Notes: generated by a model from the letters alone, not told the origin. A DNA stretch of 64,000 bases from Paenibacillus endophyticus (GCF_014192395.1 NZ_JACHXW010000005.1:62001-126000); one strand, 5' to 3'. Shown: positions 32,627 to 41,655, counted from the stretch's first letter. Numbers and translations are program-made.

Positions 32627-33493
32627 TTATTTAAATTCCGCTACAAGCTTGTCGAATTCTTCCGGAGTAATCTTGATATTCTGTTTTGCAAGGGCTTCCG
32701 GCTTGAAGCCTGTAATCATATCTTCGTAAGATTTGCGCGTTTTGTTCTGATAGATCAATCCCGTCACCAACCCATTCGTTTCCATGATCTTATTCATGGC
32801 CTGCACGCGGTTAGATGGATCATAATCCGGGAATTGCTCGAGGTTCACGATATTTTCCTTAAACCAATCGTACGTATTGATTTTATTGAAGGTTACGCAT
32901 GGGCTGAACACATTGATCAGCGAGAAGCCTTCGTGATTGATACCCTCTTCAATCAACTTGGTCAATTGCTTCAAATCGCTGGAGAACGATTGAGCAACAA
33001 ACGTAGCACCCGCAGACAAAGCAATTTCAAGCGGAGACAACGTTGTTTCAATGGATCCCTCCGGCGTTGACTTTGTTTTGAAGCCCTCTGCACTGCGCGG
33101 GGAGGTTTGGCCTTTTGTCAATCCATAGATTTGATTGTCCATGACAATGTAGGTCACGTTCAAATTTCTGCGAATGGCATGTACGGTGTGGCCCATTCCA
33201 ATTGCGAAACCGTCGCCGTCGCCGCCTGATGCGATTACCGTGAGCTCCCGGTTTGCAAGCTTAACGCCTTGTGCAATAGGCAGCACGCGTCCATGAATGC
33301 CATGGAAGCCGTATGCGTTAATATACCCGGAAATTCGGCCGGAACAACCGATACCAGAGATGACAGCCAAATTTTCAGGCTCTAAGCCTACATTGGCCGC
33401 AGCGCGTTGAATAGCAGCTTGAATGGAGAAATCTCCGCAGCCTGGGCACCAGTTAGGCTTGACATTATTTCTAAACTCTTTGAACGTTGCCAT
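32627..33493 (-). CDS. korB: 2-oxoacid:ferredoxin oxidoreductase, beta subunit
   Basis: 288 residues binding thiamine diphosphate. WCPGCGDFSIQAAI at the start, SGIGCSGRISGYIN, the TPP motif GDGDGFAIGMGHTVHA and NQIYGLTKGQTSP are typical. With KorA it oxidatively decarboxylates 2-oxoglutarate or a related 2-oxoacid, passing electrons to ferredoxin. Its start overlaps the korA end by 23 bases, so the two are translationally coupled. Confidence 0.94.
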   Translation of the reverse strand: MATFKEFRNNVKPNWCPGCGDFSIQAAIQRAAANVGLEPENLAVISGIGCSGRISGYINAYGFHGIHGRVLPIAQGVKLANRELTVIASGGDGDGFAIGMGHTVHAIRRNLNVTYIVMDNQIYGLTKGQTSPRSAEGFKTKSTPEGSIETTLSPLEIALSAGATFVAQSFSSDLKQLTKLIEEGINHEGFSLINVFSPCVTFNKINTYDWFKENIVNLEQFPDYDPSNRVQAMNKIMETNGLVTGLIYQNKTRKSYEDMITGFKPEALAKQNIKITPEEFDKLVAEFK

Positions 33494-35228
33494 CTAGACT
33501 CAACTCCTTGCAAGCTTTATAAATGTCCGAAGGCAGGAATGGATTGCCATCATATTTGAGCAAGCTCTCGATTTTTTCAGCGAAGCCGGCATTCATTTTG
33601 ATCTGAGCTGCCAGTTGTCCAGTGGCATTGTTTTCAATCACGATTACTTTTTTGGCGCTTTGCAAATAAGGCAGGAGCAGCTTTGTAGGGAAAGGATGAA
33701 TTTGGCGAATCGTTATGTGGTTCGTTGCTATTCCGTCCTTAGCCAGCATGCTTCTTGCTTCATCGATCGTTCCGCCGGTCGATCCCATCCCGATAATCAG
33801 CTGCTCAGGCGTTTCATGAGGAGCATCGATGCGGATCGCGTCGCGAATATACATATCATTCAGCTTGTTTAAGCGTTTATCCATCATATTCAGACGGTTG
33901 GTTGCATTCTCGGAAGGACGTCCGGTCTCATCATGCTCAACGCCCGTTACGTGATGCAACCCGCCCTTTTCACCTGGCAATACACGCGGTGAAACGCCGT
34001 CTTCCGTTAGCTCGTAGCGTTTAAAGAGGTCATGGCCTTCAAGCTCTGGCACATTTTCCACCAGCTTGCCACGTTTGATCACAATCTTATCGTAGTCAAA
34101 CGGCTCGCATGATTGCTTGCCTAGAGACAGCTGAAGATCAGTCATTAGAATGACCGGCACTTGGTATTCCTCGGCAAGGTTGAACGATTCAATTGTATCG
34201 AAGAAACAATCCTCGATTGAAGCCGGCGCAATGACAATTTTGGGAATTTCGCCATGTGTTCCGTATACCATTGCATTGAGATCAGATTGCTCTTGCTTTG
34301 TCGGCAATCCGGTAGACGGGCCGCCCCGCTGCGTATTTACGATGACAAGCGGCGTTTCCGTCATACCTGCCAGACCGATGGCTTCCATCATCAAGGATAA
34401 GCCGGGACCTGCCGAAGCTGTCATCGTGCGGACACCTGCGTAGTTTGCGCCGATCGCCATCGTTACCGCTGCAATCTCATCTTCGGTTTGAACAACCGTT
34501 CCGCCGAATTTTGATAGCTTTTTAATTAAATATTCCATAATCTCTGACGCTGGAGTAATCGGATAAGCTGCCATCAGCCTGCAGCCTGCAGCAATGGAGC
34601 CAAGTCCGATCGCTTCATTCCCAATCATGAACAGCTTCTGCTGGCCATCTGCCTCGTCAAGCTTGAATTCATCAAGCGGGCCGCCAGCTTGCTCAAGGAC
34701 GAACTCCGCCCCGCGTTTAACCGCTTCAATATTTTTCTCGACGATTGCAGCGCCTTTGCGGCCGAACTCTTCTTCTACCGCCTTGTTGAAAACTTCGATT
34801 GGCAATCCTAGCAACGCCCAAGATGCACCGGAGGCAACCATGTTTTTCATAAGCGATGTACCGAGCTCCTCGGCCATCTTCGTAATTGGCACCGCGAACA
34901 ATCTAGCTTCTATGCCTTCTGGGACCGTCGGATTGAACTTCGCATCTGCAACGATTACGCCGCCTAAACGCAGTTCCTTGGCGTTCAAGTCGATGCTCTC
35001 TTGGTCGAACGCGACCAGAATATCCAAATCATCAGAAATAGCACGAATAGGCTTCGTGCTTATACGAATTTTATTGTTGGTATGACCGCCTTTAATACGT
35101 GAAGAAAAATGCCGATACCCATATAAATAATAGCCCAAGCGATTAAGCGCCGTGGAAAAGATTCGGTCCGTACTCTCTACGCCTTCTCCTTGTTGGCCCC
35201 CGATCTTCCAAGACAATTGACTAATCAA
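33471..35228 (-). CDS. korA: 2-oxoacid:ferredoxin oxidoreductase, fused gamma-alpha subunit
   Basis: About 585 residues: an N-terminal gamma domain (WKIGGQQGEGVESTDRIF, YRHFSSRIKGGHTN) fused to the alpha domain (GNEAIGLGSIAAGCRLMAAYPITPASE, QTEDEIAAVTMAIGANYAG, TASAGPGLSLMMEA). A TTG at 35228 (MISQLSWK) is the likely start because GAGGAG lies 8 bases upstream; another TTG at 35237 abuts that site. The leader carries one copy of the dispersed repeat. A sigma-A promoter lies at 35382-35411 and a near-consensus catabolite (cre) site at 35445-35458, suggesting carbon-source control. Confidence 0.93.
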   Translation of the reverse strand: MISQLSWKIGGQQGEGVESTDRIFSTALNRLGYYLYGYRHFSSRIKGGHTNNKIRISTKPIRAISDDLDILVAFDQESIDLNAKELRLGGVIVADAKFNPTVPEGIEARLFAVPITKMAEELGTSLMKNMVASGASWALLGLPIEVFNKAVEEEFGRKGAAIVEKNIEAVKRGAEFVLEQAGGPLDEFKLDEADGQQKLFMIGNEAIGLGSIAAGCRLMAAYPITPASEIMEYLIKKLSKFGGTVVQTEDEIAAVTMAIGANYAGVRTMTASAGPGLSLMMEAIGLAGMTETPLVIVNTQRGGPSTGLPTKQEQSDLNAMVYGTHGEIPKIVIAPASIEDCFFDTIESFNLAEEYQVPVILMTDLQLSLGKQSCEPFDYDKIVIKRGKLVENVPELEGHDLFKRYELTEDGVSPRVLPGEKGGLHHVTGVEHDETGRPSENATNRLNMMDKRLNKLNDMYIRDAIRIDAPHETPEQLIIGMGSTGGTIDEARSMLAKDGIATNHITIRQIHPFPTKLLLPYLQSAKKVIVIENNATGQLAAQIKMNAGFAEKIESLLKYDGNPFLPSDIYKACKELSLDGNVQRV

Positions 35229-35270
35229 AATGCCCAACTCCTCTTTTTCTAGAACGTACTTGTATAAGGT

Positions 35271-35351
35271 GAAACAGCTATCGCCGTCTTTTGCGGCGCG
35301 GCGCGTTTCATTCCGAGAAATATAGAGATTGTATCGCCTAAGGCATATACG
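35271..35351 (-). repeat. Dispersed structured repeat, copy d
   Basis: On the minus strand CGTATATG, GGCGATA, ATCTCTATATTTCTCGG, then GAAACGCG to GCTGTTTC with an inner CGCCGC / GGCG pairing. Inverted relative to copies a-c. It falls within the predicted 5' leader of korA, between its promoter and the TTG start. Confidence 0.68.
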
Positions 35352-35381
35352 TACCTATAATTTAAAATATATCATCTTGTA

Positions 35382-35411
35382 ATTATATCGTAAAAAGCAT
35401 GACAGTCACAA
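35382..35411 (-). promoter_or_regulatory. Sigma-A promoter of korAB
   Basis: TTGTGA (35411-35406), 18 bases, TATAAT (35387-35382) on the minus strand. Start near 35375, leaving a leader of about 147 bases. Confidence 0.72.
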
Positions 35412-35444
35412 CAATTTTAAAGCGCGCACCGTCAAAAATCAAGT

Positions 35445-35458
35445 TGTAAACGCTTAAT
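35445..35458. promoter_or_regulatory. cre-like site upstream of korAB
   Basis: TGTAAACGCTTAAT matches 12 of 14 positions of the CcpA site TGWAANCGNTNWCA. It lies about 35 bases upstream of the -35 box, compatible with activation or repression. Confidence 0.4.
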
Positions 35459-35511
35459 TGAAATATAGTTGTTTGCGATCAAAACGATACCGCAAACAGA
35501 ATGAACCATTT

Positions 35512-36453
35512 TCAGCAAACTGGTAGATTGCTTCTTAGAAATCGCAGCGCATTTCCGGACATGAACTGCTCCGTTTGCAGCGAAGTATAACGTTTCAGCA
35601 GAGCATCCGTAAGCGAGCTCAGCTCCCCAGGGTGTGATAGTCCGCCAATATATCGATCAATGCCGTCGAAATCCGACCCTAGCATTATATGTTTCTCACC
35701 GCCAAGCTCGCATATATGTTCGATATGCCGGAGCAAGTCATCGATTACGACGGTCTCCGCGCCGGATACAAACCATGGTACAAACGTTATGCCGAGCATT
35801 CCATCTTTATTAATGATCTCCACAATCTGCCTGTCGTTTAAATTCCGAGGGTGATCGCAAATCGCTCTTGCGTTTGAATGGGATGCGAGGAACGGTTTTT
35901 GTGAAAGCTCGGCAACATCCCAAAACGCTCGCTCTGACAAATGCGATACGTCCACCATGATGTCCAGCTTATTGCACTCCTCAACAAATCGTCTTCCCGC
36001 AGCCGTTAAACCTCCGCCGCGAGGCTCCATTGCTCCGTCAGCAGCCCAATTCGCATGATTCCATGTCAAACCGGCAGCGCGAATACCCAATTGCTGCAGG
36101 ATTCGAAGCATAGATATCTGCCCTTGAAGCCCATCAACGCCTTCAAGCGATAGCAATGCTCCTATTTTTCCCGTTTTCAAGCATAATTCCAAGTCCTGAG
36201 CGGACCGAACTAACATCATGTCTTTACAGGCAAGCACCTGTTGATAAAAGCGATCCACACTCTCCAGAATGGGCTCTAAACGTCCATTTAACGATTCGGG
36301 AATATAGATCGCAAAGGTCTGCAAAACCGTCCCTGCCGCCTTCAAGCGCTCGTATGTCACGTCCAAGCTGCCCGGCTTGCTGTCTTGAAACGTTAAATGC
36401 TCGTCTAGCAACAGCTTGCAGAGCACATCGCAATGAAAATCTACCACTTTCAT
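35512..36453 (-). CDS. Membrane dipeptidase family enzyme (peptidase M19)
   Basis: 313 residues from ATG 36453 (MKVVDFHCD; GGTGG 7 bases upstream; the frame opens at 36480). Metal and catalytic residues of the renal dipeptidase family are visible: HxD in DFHCDVL, Glu in LLSLEGVDGL, His in MVDVSHLSE and LASHSNARA, Asp in LGSDFDGID. It is a cytosolic zinc dipeptidase in Bacillales, possibly acting on D- or L-dipeptides. Copy e of the dispersed repeat lies directly upstream. Confidence 0.93.
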   Translation of the reverse strand: MKVVDFHCDVLCKLLLDEHLTFQDSKPGSLDVTYERLKAAGTVLQTFAIYIPESLNGRLEPILESVDRFYQQVLACKDMMLVRSAQDLELCLKTGKIGALLSLEGVDGLQGQISMLRILQQLGIRAAGLTWNHANWAADGAMEPRGGGLTAAGRRFVEECNKLDIMVDVSHLSERAFWDVAELSQKPFLASHSNARAICDHPRNLNDRQIVEIINKDGMLGITFVPWFVSGAETVVIDDLLRHIEHICELGGEKHIMLGSDFDGIDRYIGGLSHPGELSSLTDALLKRYTSLQTEQFMSGNALRFLRSNLPVC

Positions 36454-36488
36454 AGACGCACCACCATTCGTTATGCTCACAGTGAGAG

Positions 36489-36580
36489 GAAACGCCTGAC
36501 GGCGTCCATTCTATAGACGCCATCGTTTCGGCGAATCGTATAGTGAAAGGATGAGCAAACTCTTATCCGTTCCTATACAT
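36489..36580 (-). repeat. Dispersed structured repeat, copy e
   Basis: Minus-strand reading: GTTTGCTCATCCTTTCAC, TATACGATTCGCC, GAAACGATGGCGTC, loop, GACGCCGTCAGGCGTTTC. The inner stem GGCGTC/GACGCC is perfect here, while copy b differs at several positions inside and outside it. It ends 36 bases before the dipeptidase start and begins right after the spoVS terminator. Confidence 0.78.
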
Positions 36581-36581
36581 C

Positions 36582-36609
36582 AAAAAAACCTGTCTACGTC
36601 GTAAACAGG
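36582..36609 (-). terminator. Intrinsic terminator of spoVS
   Basis: GCCTGT / ACAGG stem with a 10-base loop, then seven T on the minus strand. Confidence 0.82.
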
Positions 36610-36662
36610 CGAATCGTTTCATTTGATCCAATTGGCTTGCAACTTAACGCCGCTTGGACTTG

Positions 36663-36923
36663 CTACCGAGGTTCAACAATCAATTTGATTGCTGTTCGGT
36701 CCTCCCCGTCAATAACAATGTCAGTAAAAGCCGGAATACAAATCAGATCCACCCCGCTGGGAGCCACGAAACCTCTTGCAATCGCAACCGCTTTGATTGC
36801 TTGGTTTAACGCACCAGCTCCAATGGCTTGCAGCTCCGCACCACCACGTTCACGAAGAACGCCAGCTAGCGCGCCTGCAACGGAATTAGGATTGGATTTT
36901 GCTGAAACTTTTAATACATCCAT
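36663..36923 (-). CDS. spoVS: Stage V sporulation protein S
   Basis: 86 residues, Alba-like fold, almost invariant in spore formers: MDVLKVSAKSNPNSVAGALAG, ELQAIGAGALNQAIKAVAIARG, IPAFTDIVIDGEDRTAIKL. It acts in coat assembly and septum control during sporulation, by knowledge of the B. subtilis protein. GGGGAGG precedes ATG 36923. A sigma-H promoter and own terminator make it monocistronic, and it lies behind ymdB as in Bacillus. Confidence 0.97.
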   Translation of the reverse strand: MDVLKVSAKSNPNSVAGALAGVLRERGGAELQAIGAGALNQAIKAVAIARGFVAPSGVDLICIPAFTDIVIDGEDRTAIKLIVEPR

Positions 36924-36972
36924 AAAAAGAACCTCCCCTTGGACTGTTGGATGGATTCCACTTTTAAATAGT

Positions 36973-36999
36973 ATTCGAGGGAGATTAAAAAATTCCTGC
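36973..36999 (-). promoter_or_regulatory. Sigma-H promoter of spoVS
   Basis: GCAGGAATT (36999-36991), 14 bases, GAAT (36976-36973) on the minus strand matches the sigma-H pattern RNAGGAWWW and GAAT. B. subtilis spoVS is known to use sigma-H. Confidence 0.8.
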
Positions 37000-37060
37000 T
37001 TTTATTCGGGATATTCACAAACTGTTCTGAATTGTCGGAACTTTTCAAAGATTCAAAACT

Positions 37061-37855
37061 TTACATAAGCAGCCATTCGTCTTCCGTGAGCCTTATTTTT
37101 TCGATTTTGCGCGCTTCGCCTGTCGCATCGTCAATCTGCACAGAAATGGCGTGCAAATGCCACTTTCCTTCATCCACTACAAAGCGAACCGGCAACTGCG
37201 TGATGAACTTATGCAGCACTGCATTTCGCTCCATTCCCAGCACGCCTTCCTTCGGTCCGACCATGCCCACGTCCGTGATATAAGCCGTGCCTGCAGGCAG
37301 AATCGTATCATCATTTGTCTGTACATGTGTATGCGTTCCAAGCACGATTGAAGCTCTGCCGTCCAAGTGCCAGCCCATCGCAATTTTCTCTGATGTCGCT
37401 TCAGCATGGAAATCGACGAGAATGTTATTTGTTTTCTCCTTGGCCGCTTCGATTAATTCATCCGCCTTGCGGAATGGACAATCGATCGGAGGCAAAAAGG
37501 TTCTTCCTTGCAAATTAATAATTGCCAGCTGTTTCCCGCCAGCCTTGATGAACGCCATGCCTTGACCGGGTGCGCCTTCTGCATAGTTGGCCGGTCGCAC
37601 AATTCGAGGCTCATCGTCAATCCATTCAAAAATATCTTTATTATCCCACGTATGGTTGCCCATTGTGATGCCGTGGACGCCCCATTCGAAAAATTCCTTC
37701 GCTATGGCTGCCGTTATTCCGCGTCCAGCAGCTGCATTCTCGCCATTGGCGATAATAATATGCGGGTTATATTTACTCTTGAGAGCCGGAAGTACCCGTT
37801 TCAGTGCACTTCTGCCAACATTGCCTACGATATCGCCGATAAATAATACATTCAT
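37061..37855 (-). CDS. ymdB: YmdB-type metallophosphoesterase
   Basis: 264 residues from ATG 37855 (AAGGAAG 9 bases upstream; a GTG at 37867 overlaps that site). Metal ligands sit in FIGDIVGNVG, IANGENAAAGRG, MGNHTWDNKD, DFHAEATSEK and LGTHTHVQTND. YmdB proteins hydrolyse cyclic nucleotides in vitro and affect motility/biofilm choice in B. subtilis. It follows rny, with a hairpin terminator (37892-37922) between them. Confidence 0.95.
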   Translation of the reverse strand: MNVLFIGDIVGNVGRSALKRVLPALKSKYNPHIIIANGENAAAGRGITAAIAKEFFEWGVHGITMGNHTWDNKDIFEWIDDEPRIVRPANYAEGAPGQGMAFIKAGGKQLAIINLQGRTFLPPIDCPFRKADELIEAAKEKTNNILVDFHAEATSEKIAMGWHLDGRASIVLGTHTHVQTNDDTILPAGTAYITDVGMVGPKEGVLGMERNAVLHKFITQLPVRFVVDEGKWHLHAISVQIDDATGEARKIEKIRLTEDEWLLM

Positions 37856-37891
37856 AAATAAGTACACTTCCTTTTTTGTACGCCTGCAAAC

Positions 37892-37922
37892 AGAAAAGTG
37901 GCTAACTGGCAGCCACTTTTCT
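37892..37922. terminator. Terminator-like hairpin between rny and ymdB
   Basis: Perfect 12-bp stem AGAAAAGTGGCT / AGCCACTTTTCT with a 7-base loop, T-rich on both sides. Confidence 0.78.
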
Positions 37923-37946
37923 GAAAAGCCGATATTTTATTGTTGC

Positions 37947-39488
37947 TTACTTCGCATATTCAACCGCGCGAGTTTCTCGAATGACCGTAACTTTAATATG
38001 TCCCGGATAATCAAGCTCGCTTTCGATTTTTTTCGTAATATCACGTGCTAGGCGGAATGCTTCGGTATCATCGATTTTTTCTGGCTGCACCATGACGCGC
38101 ACTTCGCGACCAGCTTGAATCGCGTACGATTTCTCCACGCCTTCAAACGATTCGGAAATATCCTCAAGCTTCTCCAGTCGTTTGATATACGTTTCAAGCG
38201 TTTCACGGCGAGCTCCAGGGCGCGCAGCGGACAATGCGTCAGCTGCACCTACGAGCATCGCGATAACGGAAGTTGCTTCCGTATCTCCGTGGTGAGAAGC
38301 AATACTGTTAATAACGACAGGATGCTCCTTGTATTTCTTAGCAAGCTCCACACCGATCTCAACATGTGATCCTTCTACTTCGTGATCCAAAGCTTTACCG
38401 ATATCATGCAGCAAGCCTGCACGCTTCGCGAGCGTGACGTCTTGGCCTAGCTCTGCTGCCATCAATCCAGTCAAGTATGCAACCTCCATAGAGTGCTTCA
38501 GCACGTTCTGACCGTAACTTGTCCGATATTTCAATCGTCCCAAAATCTTGATTAAATCCGGATGCAAGCTGTGAACACCAACCTCGAAGGTAGCCTGCTC
38601 ACCGTATTCACGGATGCGCTCGTCCACCTCTTTACGAGATTTTTCAACCATTTCTTCAATGCGGGCAGGGTGGATACGACCGTCAGCCACAAGCTTTTCC
38701 AAAGAAGTGCGGGCAATTTCGCGTCTTATCGGGTCGAAACCTGATAAAATGACCGCTTCCGGTGTATCGTCGATGATTAGATCGATACCAGTCAATGTTT
38801 CCAAAGCACGGATATTACGGCCTTCTCGCCCAATAATGCGGCCTTTCATTTCTTCATTAGGCAATGTTACGACGGAAACCGTCGTTTCTGCCACATGATC
38901 CGCCGCACAGCGCTGAATAGCAAGTGATATAATATCACGGGCTTTCTTATCGGCTTCTTCTTTCGCTTGCTGCTCGATCTCTTTAATCATTTGTGCTGTT
39001 TCATGTCGTACTTCCTGCTCAACATTAGATAAAATAATCGATTTCGCGTCTTCCGTTGTCAGACTCGATATCCGTTCCAATTCGCTTAGCTGCTGCTTAT
39101 AGATGGAATCGATCTGCTCTTGCGTTTCTTCGATCCGTTTTTCTTTGTTGGCTACAGTTTCTTCTTTGCGTTCTAGCGCTTCTAACTTTTTATCCAGCGA
39201 CTCCTCTTTTTGGAGTAAACGTCTTTCCTGACGTTGAGCTTCGTTGCGACGTTCACGAATGTCTCTCTCGGCTTCGGAACGAAGTTTGTGGACTTCATCT
39301 TTTGCCTCTAGCACGGTTTCTTTCTTCTGAGCTTCCGCTTCTTTCTTCGCATTTTCTACGATAACAATAGCAGCTTGCTCAGCGCTCGAAATTTTGGCCT
39401 CTGCAATCGATTTTCGAATAAAATAACCAATCCCAAAGAAAATTGCGCCAACAAAGAGACAGATCAAGATCCAAATGATCTCAGACAT
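37947..39488 (-). CDS. rny: Ribonuclease Y
   Basis: Membrane-anchored endoribonuclease that starts mRNA decay. 513 residues from ATG 39488 (MSEIIWIL), AGGAGG 8 bases upstream. One N-terminal helix (residues 4-24), a long charged coiled coil (about 30-190), a KH domain with [15 protein letters not shown] and an HD domain with [12 protein letters not shown] and ASHHGD. The RicA-like protein encoded at 27 kb belongs to a complex that modulates this enzyme in B. subtilis. A 10-bp inverted repeat lies about 110 bases upstream. Confidence 0.97.
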   Translation of the reverse strand: MSEIIWILICLFVGAIFFGIGYFIRKSIAEAKISSAEQAAIVIVENAKKEAEAQKKETVLEAKDEVHKLRSEAERDIRERRNEAQRQERRLLQKEESLDKKLEALERKEETVANKEKRIEETQEQIDSIYKQQLSELERISSLTTEDAKSIILSNVEQEVRHETAQMIKEIEQQAKEEADKKARDIISLAIQRCAADHVAETTVSVVTLPNEEMKGRIIGREGRNIRALETLTGIDLIIDDTPEAVILSGFDPIRREIARTSLEKLVADGRIHPARIEEMVEKSRKEVDERIREYGEQATFEVGVHSLHPDLIKILGRLKYRTSYGQNVLKHSMEVAYLTGLMAAELGQDVTLAKRAGLLHDIGKALDHEVEGSHVEIGVELAKKYKEHPVVINSIASHHGDTEATSVIAMLVGAADALSAARPGARRETLETYIKRLEKLEDISESFEGVEKSYAIQAGREVRVMVQPEKIDDTEAFRLARDITKKIESELDYPGHIKVTVIRETRAVEYAK

Positions 39489-39596
39489 CTTGTTCACCTC
39501 CTTGTTGCATACACCAAGGCACTGCTTGGGATGATATTAGGTTTTCAACCGGCTTCAAACCGTTTCAACAATTACTAATTTGACGAAAATAATCGT

Positions 39597-39631
39597 ATTG
39601 AATCAACTTTTGGAAGGAAAATTGATTCAAT
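39597..39631. repeat. Inverted repeat between recX and rny
   Basis: ATTGAATCAA (39597-39606), 15 bases, TTGATTCAAT (39622-39631), a perfect 10-bp arm pair without a T-run behind it. The rest of the 180-bp gap has short TTCAA/CCGG repeats. It could be an operator of rny or a weak recX terminator. Confidence 0.45.
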
Positions 39632-39669
39632 ATTGAAGGAATACAACCTCATTTTATCTTTTCGTAAAA

Positions 39670-40374
39670 TCAATTGTCAAGCAAAAGCCCATCAACTTCC
39701 TCGAATGCGTCTTCATCCCCGTTTAGATCTATCCATTTTATTGCCTTCTTGACGATATCTCCCGGAAAGCCTCTGCGCATTAAATAGCCCATAAGCTTGC
39801 GCTTTTTCTCGAAAGTCTCTCCTTTTAGCGATCGCCATTTCTTCTCTGCAGCCTTCTTCGCGGACGCAAGTTCGATTTCCTCGTCCAATGCATCAATGGC
39901 TTCCGCAGCGGCCTCTTTCGACACGCCCCTCTGCTGCAGCTCCTGTTTAATGAAGCGTCGGCCCTTCAAGCCGTTCTTCAATCGCCCTGCAGCGAATTGA
40001 CGTGCATATTGTTCATCATCCACAATATGCTCCCTTTCTAAACGGTCTAGCGCATATTGAATATTGTCATTCTCAAACTGCTTCCGGCTCAAATATTGCT
40101 CAATCTGCTTTCTCGTTCTCGGTTTAGCGCCTAAATAGCCGATTGCTAGTATATAACCACGGTAACGTTCATCTTCCGTTCTTATTTCTTCGATTTGAAT
40201 TTCCGTTAACAGTTGACCTTTCGCCAAACGGAATCGTATCAATATATCCTCATGGACAGATAGCAACGGTTCCTCGGACTCAGCAAAGAGATGATATAAT
40301 TTTCGTTCTTTTTTATCAAGGCGAACAGACAAAATCATCCATTCTTCTTCATTCTCGACATTGCTTGGAGCCAC
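39670..40374 (-). CDS. recX: Regulatory protein RecX
   Basis: 234 residues; modulates RecA filaments. Three-helix RecX repeats are visible in GYLGAKPRTRKQIEQYLSRK, EREHIVDDEQYARQFAAGR, GLKGRRFIKQELQQRGVSKE and LMGYLMRRGFPGDIVKKAI. GTG 40374 with AGAGG 9 bases upstream. It lies behind recA, separated by a 12-bp perfect GC-rich hairpin that should lower readthrough. Confidence 0.92.
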   Translation of the reverse strand: MAPSNVENEEEWMILSVRLDKKERKLYHLFAESEEPLLSVHEDILIRFRLAKGQLLTEIQIEEIRTEDERYRGYILAIGYLGAKPRTRKQIEQYLSRKQFENDNIQYALDRLEREHIVDDEQYARQFAAGRLKNGLKGRRFIKQELQQRGVSKEAAAEAIDALDEEIELASAKKAAEKKWRSLKGETFEKKRKLMGYLMRRGFPGDIVKKAIKWIDLNGDEDAFEEVDGLLLDN

Positions 40375-40397
40375 GATTTACATCCTCTCTAAACACA

Positions 40398-40427
40398 GCT
40401 TCGCCGCCCCAAACAGGGCGGCGAAGC
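40398..40427 (-). terminator. Attenuating hairpin between recA and recX
   Basis: Perfect 12-bp stem GCTTCGCCGCCC / GGGCGGCGAAGC with a 6-base loop, followed by TGTGTTTAG, a poor T-run. In E. coli a similar hairpin lets only a fraction of recA transcripts reach recX. Confidence 0.75.
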
Positions 40428-40454
40428 ATTGGTACGTATGATTTCAGTGCCGAT

Positions 40455-41507
40455 CTATTCCAGATCTTCGAACTCTTCGTCGTCTTCTTCCTCAGCTTTA
40501 AAGTTAGCTTGAGTCGCTGCTGCCGACAAATTGCTCGCTTCCCGAATCTGCTTCTCGATCACTTCGGCAATATCTTTATGGTCTTTCAAGTACTGCTTCG
40601 CATTCTCACGGCCTTGGCCAAGACGCTCCCCATTATAAGAGAACCATGCGCCGCTCTTCTGTACAATATCCATTTCAACGCCTAAATCAACAAGGGTTCC
40701 TTCTCTCGAAATTCCCTCTCCGTACATAATATCGATTTCGGCCTGTTTGAACGGTGGTGCCACTTTGTTCTTAACAACCTTAATACGGGTCCGGTTACCA
40801 ACCATGTCATTGCCTTGCTTCAAGGTCTCAATACGGCGTACATCCAGACGTACGCTGGAATAGAACTTCAATGCTCGGCCGCCTGGTGTTGTCTCAGGGT
40901 TACCAAACATGACGCCAACCTTCTCGCGAAGCTGGTTGATAAAGATTGCAATCGTCTTCGATTTGCTGATTGCACCAGATAGCTTACGCAATGCTTGTGA
41001 CATCAAGCGGGCTTGTAGACCGACGTGAGAATCACCCATGTCACCTTCAATCTCTGCTTTCGGTACGAGTGCGGCAACGGAGTCGATAACCACGATATCA
41101 ACTGCACCGCTGCGAACAAGTGCTTCTGCGATTTCTAGAGCTTGCTCACCCGTATCCGGCTGTGATAGCAGCAGCTCATCAATGTTTACACCAAGTTTGC
41201 TTGCATAAAGCGGGTCTAGCGCATGCTCCGCATCGATAAATGCAGCTTGTCCGCCAATGCGTTGAACCTCTGCAATCGCATGTAGCGCAACGGTCGTCTT
41301 ACCTGATGATTCCGGTCCGTATATTTCAATAACACGTCCACGCGGCAAGCCGCCTATTCCTAAAGCGATATCAAGAGCAAGTGAACCGCTAGGCACGGTT
41401 TCAACTTGCATGTGTGTAGATTCTCCTAATTTCATGATGGAGCCTTTACCAAATTGTTTCTCAATTTGACGCAAAGCCATTTCTAGTGCAGCGCGACGAT
41501 CCGACAA
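40455..41507 (-). CDS. recA: Recombinase RecA
   Basis: 350 residues from TTG 41507 ([12 protein letters not shown] as in B. subtilis); GTG 41516 is nearly on top of the AAGGA site. Walker A is GPESSGKTT, Walker [13 protein letters not shown], with the L1/L2 loops [10 protein letters not shown] and [20 protein letters not shown]. The acidic tail [12 protein letters not shown] is typical. It promotes strand exchange and LexA self-cleavage. A strong sigma-A promoter and a LexA box stand upstream. Confidence 0.98.
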   Translation of the reverse strand: MSDRRAALEMALRQIEKQFGKGSIMKLGESTHMQVETVPSGSLALDIALGIGGLPRGRVIEIYGPESSGKTTVALHAIAEVQRIGGQAAFIDAEHALDPLYASKLGVNIDELLLSQPDTGEQALEIAEALVRSGAVDIVVIDSVAALVPKAEIEGDMGDSHVGLQARLMSQALRKLSGAISKSKTIAIFINQLREKVGVMFGNPETTPGGRALKFYSSVRLDVRRIETLKQGNDMVGNRTRIKVVKNKVAPPFKQAEIDIMYGEGISREGTLVDLGVEMDIVQKSGAWFSYNGERLGQGRENAKQYLKDHKDIAEVIEKQIREASNLSAAATQANFKAEEEDDEEFEDLE

Positions 41508-41538
41508 GAAACTCACATCCTTCTTTATTTATAATGTT

Positions 41539-41567
41539 ATGATACCTTTTTTCTTTCGGGATGACAA
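41539..41567 (-). promoter_or_regulatory. Sigma-A promoter of recA
   Basis: TTGTCA (41567-41562), 17 bases, TATCAT (41544-41539) on the minus strand. Start near 41532. Confidence 0.85.
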
Positions 41568-41576
41568 GCATTTTTT

Positions 41577-41590
41577 CGAACATACATTCG
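41577..41590. promoter_or_regulatory. LexA (DinR) box upstream of recA
   Basis: CGAACATACATTCG, 12 of 14 positions of the Gram-positive SOS box CGAACRNRYGTTYC on its best strand, 10 bases upstream of the recA -35 box. Confidence 0.75.
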
Positions 41591-41619
41591 CCTTTTTGCT
41601 TCACCCCTAGTTATGGACA

Positions 41620-41655
41620 TAAAAAAACCGCAGCAAAGTATTCTTCGCCACGGTT
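41620..41655 (-). terminator. Intrinsic terminator after cinA
   Basis: AACCG..GC.AA pairs with TT.GC..CGGTT, then seven T on the minus strand. Confidence 0.78.

Noticed and set aside
37587..38051. 154-codon plus-strand frame across ymdB and the end of rny
   Set aside because: Spans a terminator hairpin and two conserved minus-strand genes.
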